DNA from: Synaphobranchus kaupii
Lineage: Eukaryota > Chordata > Actinopteri > Anguilliformes > Synaphobranchidae
Assembly: GCA_029718625.1 (NCBI GenBank)
Contig: CM056381.1
Span: 50,459,805 to 50,523,804, forward strand
DNA: 64,000 bases
Direction of reading: 5' to 3'
Position 1 is the first letter of the stretch, and each line of letters starts with the position of its first letter. The translations under genes were made by a program, and so were the position numbers. This document shows positions 40,616 to 51,437 of this stretch, one piece after another. The notes below the pieces were generated by a model. The model ran no database searches. It had not been told where the DNA came from and saw nothing but the letters and a program-made list of their open reading frames with translations.

Positions 40616-40916
40616 AGTAAATGTAGCTCCTTGCAACAGAAATGTATTTTTCCCAAGTATGGAGATCCAATATATTGGCATTCTTGAGGTGTGATTTTCT
40701 GCGATACTGCAAAGCTGTTCTGATAATACATACCAATAATAACACTAACTAATCTGCGAAATAAGAAACTTGACATATACAATATGTCATTTGTACTGAG
40801 AAATGTATTGAATAAGACGCAGAAACTTCTAGCAAAATAATGAAATATACAGACGGGCAGGAAGTGAGGTGAGATGTGAGCTGATATTCACGCAGAGTTA
40901 CAGCACAGGGTGTGAA

Positions 40917-42146
40917 TCAAAGCCTTACATCTTCCTCTGACATGGCTGCCAAATTAGTGACACGTGTCAACGCACTGAAGACGCACTGAGGACGGCATTC
41001 ACCCAAAGCCGGGAGTGCGTCTGACGACATCACCAAAGTTTTATTATTGATGAAGCATGTCTGGGGGGTGGAGATTACGGATGGTGGGGTCGAGGGGAGG
41101 AGGGGGTGTCCCAGCGCTAGCAGGAGAAAGTCCTGGTGCTCGATTTGAGCTCTGTGCCCGGGTCCCTGCACAGGGCGGTGCCGGGGGCGGAGCCAGGAAG
41201 AGGGCGTGGCCCGGGCTGGGAGGAGTAGTTTGCGGGCCTCCATGCGGAAATGGCGGAGGGAGAAGCAGTACACCAGGGGGTTCAGACAGCAGGTGGCGCT
41301 CAGCAGTGCGGTGGTGACGCGGTGCGCCAGGGCGGGGCAGGGCGGGCGACGCCCCTGCCACGCCCACATGGTGAGGGTGACATGGTACGGTAGCACGCAG
41401 GAGAGGAAGAGCAGCAGCGTGGCGAGCACGGCGATGGCGGCCCGGCTCCGGTGCGCCCCCTGCTGGCTCGGCTGTACCCTCAGAGAGCGCAGGATGGACA
41501 GGTAGGAGGACAGCACCGCCAGGAAGGACAGGGCCGAGAAACAGCACGCCGCCAGCGCCCATCGCGGATCCACGTCCCGGAAACACCGCACCCGCCCCGC
41601 CCGGGCGTGGCTCTGGGGCGAGGTCAGCGAGGGCGTGGCGCAGGCCAGCCAGGTGAGCCAGGCGAGCGCGGAGACGCCCGCCGCGCCACGCCCCTTCAGC
41701 ATGGGCAGCCGTGGAGGTGTCGGGGTCAGCGTTCGGAAGCGGTTAAGGGCGATGAGGGTCAGGAAGGTGATCCCGCTGTAGGTGGTGGCGTAGTAGATGG
41801 CGCCGGCCAATCGGCAGCAGGCCTCCGGGAGAGGCCAGTCCTCGCCGCGGGCGTAGTAGGCGGCCCACGCGGGCAGCGTTAGCGCGAATAGCGTGTCCGC
41901 CGCCGCCAGGTTCAGCGTGTACACGCGCATCGCCGGCTTCAGCCGACGCCCTTCCCGCCACAGAACCGACAGCGCCAGAAGGTTGCCTGGCAACCCCAGG
42001 CAGAACACCACGCCGTACACCGCCGGCATGAAGAGAGAGGCGGTCCAGTCAGCAGTGTCACAGTATGCGGAGCCAGCTTCTCTTGCCACTGCTGCTGTTG
42101 TCGTCATGGTGATGGCCAGCCAGGAGGCATTGCTCTGTGACATCAT
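40917..42146 (-). CDS. ptafr: Class A GPCR, platelet-activating factor receptor-like
   Basis: 409 codons on the minus strand from an ATGATG at 42146, intact. I preferred this start to the upstream ATG at 42242 because a plausible acceptor (tattgtgtgttttttacag, minus strand) lies between them. Extracellular N-terminus with an N-glycosylation site (NAS). TM1 VYGVVFCLGLPGNLLALSVL; TM2 LNLAAADTLFALTLPAW (Asp2.50); disulphide Cys in PEACCRLAG and RVRCFRD; TM3 ends LNRFRTLT (NRF in place of DRY, as in PTAFR); TM6 CVLPYHVTLTMWAW; TM7 CCLNPLVYCF. The stretch LPAWAAYYARGEDWPLP followed by AG and TY closely parallels PTAFR. PTAFR couples to Gq/Gi and binds the lipid PAF; ligand here is inferred. Another P2Y-like receptor is the main alternative. 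Confidence 0.82.
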   Translation of the reverse strand: MMSQSNASWLAITMTTTAAVAREAGSAYCDTADWTASLFMPAVYGVVFCLGLPGNLLALSVLWREGRRLKPAMRVYTLNLAAADTLFALTLPAWAAYYARGEDWPLPEACCRLAGAIYYATTYSGITFLTLIALNRFRTLTPTPPRLPMLKGRGAAGVSALAWLTWLACATPSLTSPQSHARAGRVRCFRDVDPRWALAACCFSALSFLAVLSSYLSILRSLRVQPSQQGAHRSRAAIAVLATLLLFLSCVLPYHVTLTMWAWQGRRPPCPALAHRVTTALLSATCCLNPLVYCFSLRHFRMEARKLLLPARATPSSWLRPRHRPVQGPGHRAQIEHQDFLLLALGHPLLPSTPPSVISTPQTCFINNKTLVMSSDALPALGECRPQCVFSALTRVTNLAAMSEEDVRL

Positions 42147-42229
42147 AGACTCAGAATGGAAAGATCCAATATGTGTAATAAAAAACTGTAAAAAAACACA
42201 CAATATAAAAATGCATATATATATACATA

Positions 42230-42349
42230 CAGTGAGCACCATAATTCATTGGACAGTGACACATTTTTTGTTATTTTGGTTCTGTACTCTAGCACTTTGA
42301 GTTTGAAAGGATACAATGACAATGAGGTTGAAGTGCAGACTGTCAGCTT
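42230..42349. mobile_element. Possible DNA-transposon end
   Basis: The stretch tacagtgagcaccataattc, then ggacagtgacacattttttg and gtgcagactgtcagctttaa, resembles a repeat end I recall from fish genomes. No partner end found. Its final taatttgagggt is the start of the 35-bp unit that follows. Confidence 0.4.
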
Positions 42350-43845
42350 TAATTTGAGGGTTTAAGCATGTATGTATGAGCGTATAATTTGAGGGTTTAA
42401 GCATGTATGTATGAGCGTATAATTTGAGGGTTTAAGCATGTATGTATGAGCGCATAATTTGAGGGTTTAAGCATGTATGTATGAGCGTATAATTTGAGGG
42501 TTTAAGCATGTATGTATGAGCGTATAATTTGAGGGTTTAAGCATGTATGTATGAGTGTATAATTTGAGGGTTTAAGCATGTATGTATGAGCGTATAATTT
42601 GAGGGTTTAAGCATGTATGTATGAGTGTATAATTTGAGGGTTTAAGCATGTATGTATGAGTGTATAATTTGAGGGTTTAAGCATGTATGTATGAGCGTAT
42701 AATTTAAGGGTTTAAGCATGTATGTATGAGCGTTTAATTTGAGGGTTTAAGCATGTATGTATGAGCGTATAATTTGAGGGTTTAAGCATGTATGTATGAG
42801 CGTATAATTTGAGGGTTTAAGCATGTATGTATGAGTGTATAATTTGAGGGTTTAAGCATGTATGTATGAGCGTATAATTTGAGGGTTTAAGCATGTATGT
42901 ATGAGTGTATAATTTGAGGGTTTAAGCATGTATGTATGAGCGTATAATTTGAGGGTTTAAGCATGTATGTATGAGCGTATAATTTGAGGGTTTAAGCATG
43001 TATGTATGAGCGTATAATTTGAGGGTTTAAGCATGTATGTATGAGCGTATAATTTGAGGGTTTAAGCATGTATGTATGAGCGTATAATTTGAGGGTTTAA
43101 GCATGTATGTATGAGCGTATAATTTGAGGGTTTAAGCATGTATGTATGAGTGTATAATTTGAGGGTTTAAGCATGTATGTATGAGCATATAATTTGAGGG
43201 TTTAAGCATGTATGTATGAGCGTTTAATTTGAGGGTTTAAGCATGTATGTATGAGCGTATAATTTGAGGGTTTAAGCATGTATGTATGAGCGTATAATTT
43301 GAGGGTTTAAGCATGTATGTATGAGCGTATAATTTGAGGGTTTAAGCATGTATGTATGAGCGTATAATTTGAGGGTTTAAGCATGTATGTATGAGTGTAT
43401 AATTTGAGGGTTTAAGCATGTATGTATGAGCATATAATTTGAGGGTTTAAGCATGTATGTATGAGCGTTTAATTTGAGGGTTTAAGCATGTATGTATGAG
43501 CGTATAATTTGAGGGTTTAAGCATGTATGTATGAGCGTATAATTTGAGGGTTTAAGCATGTATGTATGAGCGTATAATTTGAGGGTTTAAGCATGTATGT
43601 ATGAGCGTTTAATTTGAGGGTTTAAGCATGTATGTATGAGTGTATAATTTGAGGGTTTAAGCATGTATGTATGAGTGTATAATTTGAGGGTTTAAGCATG
43701 TATGTATGAGCATATAATTTGAGGGTTTAAGCATGTATGTATGAGCGTATAATTTGAGGGTTTAAGCATGTATGTATGAGTGTATAATTTGAGGGTTTAA
43801 GCATGTATGTATGAGTGTATAATTTGAGGGTTTAAGCATGTATGT
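42350..43845. repeat. 35-bp minisatellite, about 43 copies
   Basis: Unit taatttgagggtttaagcat + gtatgtatgagcgta. Very homogeneous. Only the gcgta/gtgta/gcata/gcgtt position varies. Lies 5' of the GPCR, within or just beyond its likely 5' UTR/intron. Confidence 0.96.
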
Positions 43846-44225
43846 ACTGTATGTATGTTCCATTGGAAGTTTGTTTTCTTTTTTCTTCTTTTGACCTGAA
43901 TAATTTATTATTGTCACTATTATCACTATGATTTATTTTAAAACTTGTGAAACTGAAGAAACAATTCAACAACAATATGATCTACTGTCACAAAATTATG
44001 CAGAAACACAATAACTGACCACAAAGTAAACCTACAAAATGATATGTGAACCTGCAGCAGGAAATTGGGAAGCAAGTGTGTAGTGAGACTATAGGGTAAG
44101 AGCTCATGTTCAATAATGTCACCTTTATAAGGTGTGACATCAATCCCTGCACTCAGACACTGCACACAGCTTTCATTGAGGAATATTCAGTGAAAACAGG
44201 ACTTCAATATTCACAGACATTATTA
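43846..44225. other. Intergenic, nothing recognised
   Basis: AT-rich. Confidence 0.45.
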
Positions 44226-45167
44226 TAAACTCCTCAAAAAAAGTTTGTAAACGTTATTTCGGTCGATTATTCCTCCCCTTTAATAATACCAATTGGTATT
44301 GTATTTTATATCGTTGGAAAGCCTGATTAGTCACCTTTACAACGAGGTACAACTTGTAAGGATCATGCATTCGTGGAATGAGCAACACAGCTAACCGTGT
44401 GGGTAGCGGCCCAAAAAAATGTGCCAAAATCCCCTGCAATATTCTTCTGTTGGTATTCACTCTCGTTTTGAGTTGCTTGGTGGATTGGATGATTGCACTC
44501 TCCCACAGTAATAAGGAAAAAACAACACACACTTTATTCATTTTACACTGTCAGGGACCTCAGTAGCGTGTGGAAGATCCATACGCAGTCACAACAGCTT
44601 GGCAGCTCCTCCTCATGCTGGTCACCAGCCTGGTCACACACTGCTGTGGGATGGCATCCCATTCCTCAACCAGGATTTGCCGCAAGTCAGCCAACATGGT
44701 TGCGTTGGTCACTCTGGCACGTACAGCACGCCCAAGCTGATCCCACAGGTGTTCAATTGGGTTGAGGTCTGGACTCACGGCAGGCCATTCCATCCTCTCC
44801 ACTCCCAAATTCTGGAGGTACTCTGCGATGATCCTGGCTCTGTGGGGGCGAGCGTTGTCATCCTGGAGGATGGAGTTAGGTCCCAGATTCTGGAGATATG
44901 GGATCGCCACTGGCTCCAGAATCTCATTCCGATATCTCACTGCATTGAGATTATTGCAGGGGATTTTGGCACATTTTTTTGGGCCGCTACCCACACGGTT
45001 AGCTGTGTTGCTCATTCCACGAATGCATGATCCTTACAAGTTGTACCTCGTTGTAAAGGTGACTAATCAGGCTTTCCAACGATATAAAATACAATACCAA
45101 TTGGTATTATTAAAGGGGAGGAATAATCGACCGAAATAACGTTTCCAAACTTTTTTTGAGGAGTTTA
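44226..45167 (-). mobile_element. Tc1-like (DD34E) element with about 210-bp TIRs
   Basis: 44226-44440 and 44955-45167 are almost perfect inverted repeats (outer ends taaactcctcaaaaaaagtt), with TA at both ends. The minus strand between them encodes the transposase C-terminal half: NSILQDDNARPHRARIIAEY, then [20 protein letters not shown] (second Asp to Glu, 34 residues) and tail TSMRRSCQAVVTAYGSSTRY. The N-terminal DNA-binding half is missing. The reading frame runs into the inner TIR. Confidence 0.92.
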
Positions 45168-45227
45168 GTAATAATATTCAGCAGAAGTTCAGCTTGCTAC
45201 AGACATGTCTCAATCATACTTGGGCAC

Positions 45228-46152
45228 ACATACATATACAAGCACACTCACACACAAACACACACATGCACACTCACACATATACAAGCACACTCACACA
45301 CAAACACACACACGCACACTCACACATATACAAGCACACTCACACACACACTCACACATATACAAGCACACTCACACACAAACACACACACTCACACATA
45401 TACAAGCACACTCACACACAAACACACACACAAGCACACTCACACATATACAAGCACACTCACACACAAACACAGACACTCACACATATACAAGCACACT
45501 CACACACAAACACACACATGCACACACACATATACAAGCACACTCACACACAAACACACACACGCACACTCACACATATACAAGCACACTCACACACAAA
45601 CACACACACACAAGCACACTCACACACAAACACACACACATATACAAGAACACTCACACACAAACACTCACACATATACAAGCACACTCACACACAAACA
45701 CACACACATATACAAGCACACTCACACACAAACACACACACGCACTCACACACATACAAGCACACTCACACACACACACTCACACATATACAAGCACACT
45801 CACACACATATAAGCACACACAACACACACACGCACACTCACACATATACAAGCACACTCACACACAAACACACACACACACACACACACAAGCACACTC
45901 ACACACAAACACACACACATATACAAGAACACTCACACACAAACACTCACACATATACAAGCACACTCACACACAAACACACACACATATACAAGCACAC
46001 TCACACACAAACACACACACGCACTCACACACATACAAGCACACTCACACACACACACTCACACATATACAAGCACACTCACACACATATAAGCACACAC
46101 ACACAAACACACACTCACTCACACATATACTCATATACACACCCATACATGT

Positions 46153-46186
<34 letters not shown>

Positions 46187-46331
46187 ATATACACACCCAT
46201 ACATGTACGCGCACACACACACGCACACACACACACACATACACATATACACAGCCATACATGTACGCACACACCACCCATACGCGCACACATACACACA
46301 CACACACACGCACATATATACAGCCATACAT

Positions 46332-46365
<34 letters not shown>

Positions 46366-46593
46366 ATACATGTATACGCGTGCACACACACGTACATATA
46401 CAGACACATGTACACTCATACACACATATACAGTCATACATGTACGTGCACACCACTCACACACCCATACATGTACGCGCACACACACACATATACTCAG
46501 CCATACATGTACGTAAACACACACACATACACTCATATACATAGTCATACATGTACGCACACACACCACACACACACCCGTACACACACACAT

Positions 46594-46633
<40 letters not shown>

Positions 46634-46795
46634 CCATACATGTACACGCACACCACACACACACACACGGACATATACAGACACATACACACGTACACTC
46701 ACACACAAACACACACAGACAGTCATACATGTACACGCACACTACACACACATCCACACATGTACGTGCACACACACACACACACACATACATAT
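45228..46795. repeat. CA-rich satellite with catatacaagcacactca units
   Basis: Units of 34-60 bp (acacatatacaagcacactc, acacacaaacacacacac). A segment of about 200 bp (roughly 45585-45835) recurs almost unchanged at 45875-46105. The right part changes to catacatgtacgcacacac. Open in many frames without meaning. Confidence 0.94.
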
Positions 46796-46796
46796 A

Positions 46797-46868
46797 TTAC
46801 ATTATTACATTACATTTATTTGGCAGACACTTTTATCCAAAACGATGTACAATAAGTGCATATTGAAG
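46797..46868. mobile_element. Short fish interspersed repeat
   Basis: The stretch ttacatttatttggcagaca + cttttatccaaaacgatgta matches a core widespread in teleost genomes, from memory. Embedded in the CA satellite, which resumes at 46885-47055. Confidence 0.65.
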
Positions 46869-47059
46869 GTCATTGACGCATATACAGACACACACATACT
46901 CATACACACATATACAGAGTCATACATGTGCGCGCACACCACAGACACACATACATGTACACGCACACGTACATATACAGACACATACACACGTACACTC
47001 ATACACACATATACACAGTCATACATGTACGTGCGTACCACACACACACACACATTATT

Positions 47060-47640
47060 GATCTACCTGAGTGGCTGTCAGTTTCCTCACCTTCTTTGAG
47101 CTCCAAACTTAGACCATCAGTCTGCAGTCTGTTCTCTCTCTCTCATCCTTTCTCCTCCTTGGGTTTCAGTTAGGATGCTCACACCATCACACCACGCCCT
47201 GGTTTGTTCAACAGTCAGTTTATCTTTCCTGCTATACAACTGCCTTTTATTCCCTAACTACTGAACTACTGACTCCATTGCCTTTGCCTTTCATTTCAGT
47301 GACCTTTTCATACCTGTGTCCGGCTTACCTGTGTCCATTACTTGTGTCCGGCTTACCTGTGTCCATTACCTGTGTCCGGCTTACCTGTGTCCATTACCTG
47401 TTCCCAGCTTTCGCTTCTTCTTACTTTTCAACTCAAGAGTTGTTATGTTTTGCCCATAATTAAACTCAATACTCTAGTGTGGTCAGATGAAATTACGCCT
47501 ACTGTATAATATTCATAACAAATACTGTATTTACAAATGCTGGGGCCACCAGAAGCAGTCATGTACTAGGGTAATTGTTTCTAACAGCACTTTAAATAAT
47601 TATTTGAGCTGACAGTGAACCACATGCACTCTGTAAAAAC
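47060..47640. other. Intergenic, small tandem repeat
   Basis: Three copies of tgtccggcttacctgtgtcc-type 26-bp unit at 47317-47400. Nothing else recognised. Confidence 0.6.
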
Positions 47641-47648
47641 AAATACAA

Positions 47649-49201
47649 TAGTGATGTGCAATTCGAATCGGTATTTTTGAACGACTCTTTATGCTGAGTC
47701 GTCTGACTCGACTCGCCAGTTCGAGGGAATCGTGCTTACCCACGGCTCTGGCTCTGACTCTGCCTGCTTTCTACTACAGCCGGGAGCCGGTGTCACGAGT
47801 TAGAACCTAGGTTGAGCAGCAGTAGTGATGCGCCCAACAAAATAGGTGGAATATCTGTTTTATAATAATTTAAGAATAAATTTTAATTTGATCTAACAAT
47901 ATTGCATACATTTTGTGAATTTGATAATCGCCCCAGCTCAGTCCAAAGTGATTAGCCTATTAGCTACTACTACTACTGCTAACGGTTAAAAGATGTACCA
48001 ACAGTCGCCTACTACCCAACTCTCGAGAAATCAACGAAATCAACTCGACTCAGAGCCCTGAGCTGTGGCAATATTCCACGGCTCCAGAGCCGTAACACAA
48101 ACCAAAGTCCTTTCGAGTTTTAACAGAGAGCAAATGCAGTAGCTAGTCTACACCATTAATAATCGGGTTTAGCCTAGCTACTCAGTGTGGATCAACCAGA
48201 AACCTTGACAAAGGTATTCTGTTATAGCTAATTATATTCCGAGACGCCAACACTTTAATAGCCTTTTTTATTACGAAATGATTACATGTGGCTGTTTGCA
48301 ACCGAATTGCAGAATTAATGTGCGATTGTGTTCAGCAAATGACAACAAACAGGCTACTTCGTATTTAAAGTGGTGACATTTTTATTTTAGAAATCTTGAC
48401 CAACAACAGTGAACAGATAAATACAATTTTGTATATTAGAATAAATAAATAGCCAAATGGTTCAAATAAACATACTTTATGGTGTCCAAATAAATATTTT
48501 ACCAAATACTACATATTTAAAACTAATAAACGAAACAGGCTCCTGTCGCCGATACACACGCGCATCAAGATCTGGCTTGTTTGTCGGATTTGGCTGGCTA
48601 TCTCTCACCATCCAGCCATCACATTTTCAGTAGGCTACTGGATTCTATGATATGATAAAATAAAATGTATATTTGCATAGACTGGTAAAATGGCTATAGC
48701 CTATGCAAATATAGCCTAACAATTCAATGTATATTCTTGGGCAACATAGCCTAATATCTACGTTACAATCAATATACCGACAGCGTTATTTTAAACTTCT
48801 ACTAGAATAACGGAGATGGGAAAGTCGTAAATAAATGTAAACTGGATGCGATTGGAAACTAGCTTGAAAAGTAAGGGAGAGTGAACAGAAAACATTGCGC
48901 ATAGGCTATGAAAAATGAGCATCAATCGGGTGATTTGGGTCTGAATAAAATACCAAAGCTAGTTTACTAACTTCATTTGCTACCAGCTAGACTGTAGTCT
49001 GAAACGGCTTCAAATTCCAGCTTGCGCCACAGGAGAAAAAGATGCGGCTCGGGTAGTTCCACACTGTGTGGGTAGTTCGAAAGAATCAAACAACCAAACG
49101 GTAGCCTACTGTATTAACCGGAAGTACCAAAAACTCGCAACTCCGACTCCGACCCGACTCTTCAAACCGAACGGAAAAAAGAGCCGAACTGCCCATCACT
49201 A
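47649..49201. mobile_element. hAT element, non-autonomous, perfect 8-bp TSD
   Basis: Flanked by aaatacaa at 47641-47648 and 49202-49209. Ends tagtgatgtgcaattcg and the inverse cgaactgcccatcacta. 1553 bp with no transposase recognised. Contains repeated actcgactc / gagccg motifs near both ends. Confidence 0.93.
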
Positions 49202-49209
49202 AAATACAA

Positions 49210-49537
49210 CAGGTTGGACACGAGGGCATTCAACAGTAAATATAGCGCTGGTAACAGATGGGGTTCAGTAAAGGCTCTAAGTTAGAGCAGATGCGCGTGT
49301 TTAGAAGTAATCTATTCATAGATTCTGTTTTATTACGATACACGAACTTAATAACACTGTTCTGACCTGTCTGTTCCAAAACTTTAAGATAGCCGACGTA
49401 GCATACTCTCATTTGCACGGAAAACACATAATTCAAACACCTGATGTGCGTTCAACAAGGCGAAAGTTTGTCAATGTTTTCCAACATCCTCAAAAATCGT
49501 TCGTAAAATTTTAGTCTACACCAGAACCACACGTAGC
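49210..49537. other. Intergenic spacer between two hAT elements
   Basis: No feature recognised. Confidence 0.45.
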
Positions 49538-49545
49538 CTACGCGG

Positions 49546-51429
49546 TAGTGATGGGCAAAACAGTTCACTTCAGTGACACGAATCACTAGAATCAGTTCAT
49601 TAAAAAGATTCGTTCAAAAGATTCGTTCACCGAATCGTTCAGTGCTTGGGCGGAGCTCCGACTGCGTACTGCGTAGTCCGACTCACTCAGTGAACTGACG
49701 ACCGAACAGTTCATGCGGAAGTGCTGTCGCTTTCACAAATGCGCCAAACTCCGTTTACAAATCTTGATATTTTAAAAGTTTCCTCGTTGAATATCAATAT
49801 TGGAGGTGAACGCTGGTTTTCAATGACTTTTAAGTCTTAACTGGCTGGGCCTGATTCTGGCAGTTTGAGCCGCTGATTATCACTCAGGATCACGTCACGT
49901 TAACTCACTGTGTCTAGTAGCTTCAGTGAACGGATCACTGAACTTGCACCGTTGCGTCACAGTTCGTTCACTCAGTGAACTGTTCAGCCCGTCAGTTCAC
50001 TGAGTGAACGAACTTGCACCGTTGCGTCACAGTTCGTTCACTCAGTGAACTGACGGCCAAACAGTTCATGCGGAAGTGCTGTCGCATTGACAAATGCGCC
50101 AAACTCCGTTTACAAATCTTGATATTTTAAAAGTTTCCTCGTTGAATATCAATATTGGAGGTGAACGCTGGTTTTCAATGACTTTTAAGTCTTAACTGGC
50201 TGGGCCTGATTCTGGCAGTTTGAGCCGCTGATTATCACTCAGGATCACGTCACGTTAACTCACTGTGTCTAGTAGCTTCAGTGAACGGATCACTGAACTT
50301 GCACCGTTGCGTCACAGTTCGTTCACTCAGTGAACTGTTCAGCCGTCAGTTCACTGAGTGAACGAACTTGCACCGTTGCGTCACAGTTCGTTCACTCAGT
50401 GAACTGACGGCCAAACAGTTCATGCGGAAGTGCTGTCGCTTTGACAAATGCGCCAAACTCCGTTTACAAATCTTGATATTTTAAAAGTTTCCTCGTTGAA
50501 TATCAATATTGGAGGTGAACGCTGGTTTTCAATGACTTAAGTCTTAACTGGCTGGGCCTGATTCTGGCAGTTTGAGCCGCTGATTATCACTCAGGATCAC
50601 GTCACGTTAACTCACTGTGTCTAGTAGCTTCAGTGAACGGATCACTGAACTTGCACCGTTGCGTCACAGTTCGTTCACTCAGTGAACTGTTCAGCCGTCA
50701 GTTCACTGAGTGAACGAACTTGCACCGTTGCATCACAGTTCGTTCACTCAGTGAACTGACGGCCAAACAGTTCATGCGGAAGTGCTGTCGCTTTGACAAA
50801 TGCGCCAAATTCCTTTTACAAATCTTGGTATTTTAAAAGTTTCCTCGTTGAATATCAATATTGGAGGTGAACGCTGGTTTTCAATGACTTTTAAGTCTTA
50901 ACTTGCTGGGCCTGATTCTGGCAGTTTGAGCCGCTGATTATCACTCAGGATCACGTCACGCAGTGAACGAATCAGTCCACTCTGCACGCTCGCTGCCTCG
51001 CTCGGCGCCCGCCCGCCCGTGAATTTTTTTAATAATTTTTTTTTTTAATATAAACTTTATTTCGAACAATTTAGGAAACAAATTAGAGAAAAAAAAGATA
51101 AAAAAAACTTTCTAGTATACAACACGCAAACACGGTACTCATTTCGGCTATACAATACTTAGAACAATACGTCCGAAATGGAATAGGAAGAAGCAAATGC
51201 GAATGATTCGTTCAGCACAGCAGAACTGGTTCGCAAGGGACGAATCACGTTCGCTCGCGGCAGTCCCTCCCCCTCCCTGCACGGTGCACGCTCGCTGCTG
51301 ATCAGATCCGTTCGTGAACTGAACTGAACTGAGAAATGAACGGATCTTTTCAGTAAGTGATTCAGTTCAGTTCGTTCACCCAAAAGATTCGTTCTTTTGA
51401 ACGAATCGTTCGCGAACGACACAACACTA
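49546..51429. mobile_element. hAT element with internal 350-360-bp tandem repeats, perfect 8-bp TSD
   Basis: Flanked by ctacgcgg (49538-49545 and 51430-51437). Ends tagtgatgggcaaaac and the inverse gacacaacacta. Inside are four tandem copies of a segment of about 355 bp (starting points near 49735, 50091, 50444 and 50806), each with the palindrome gttcactgagtgaac and the string cttgcaccgttgcgtcacag. No transposase seen. Confidence 0.94.
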
Positions 51430-51437
51430 CTACGCGG

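Noticed and set aside
41044..41586. 180-codon alternative frame inside the GPCR
   Set aside because: GC-rich shadow frame. The other frame has all seven transmembrane segments and class A motifs.
45156..46544. 462-codon Thr/His ORF and other CA-repeat ORFs
   Set aside because: Pure (CA)n-type satellite readings.
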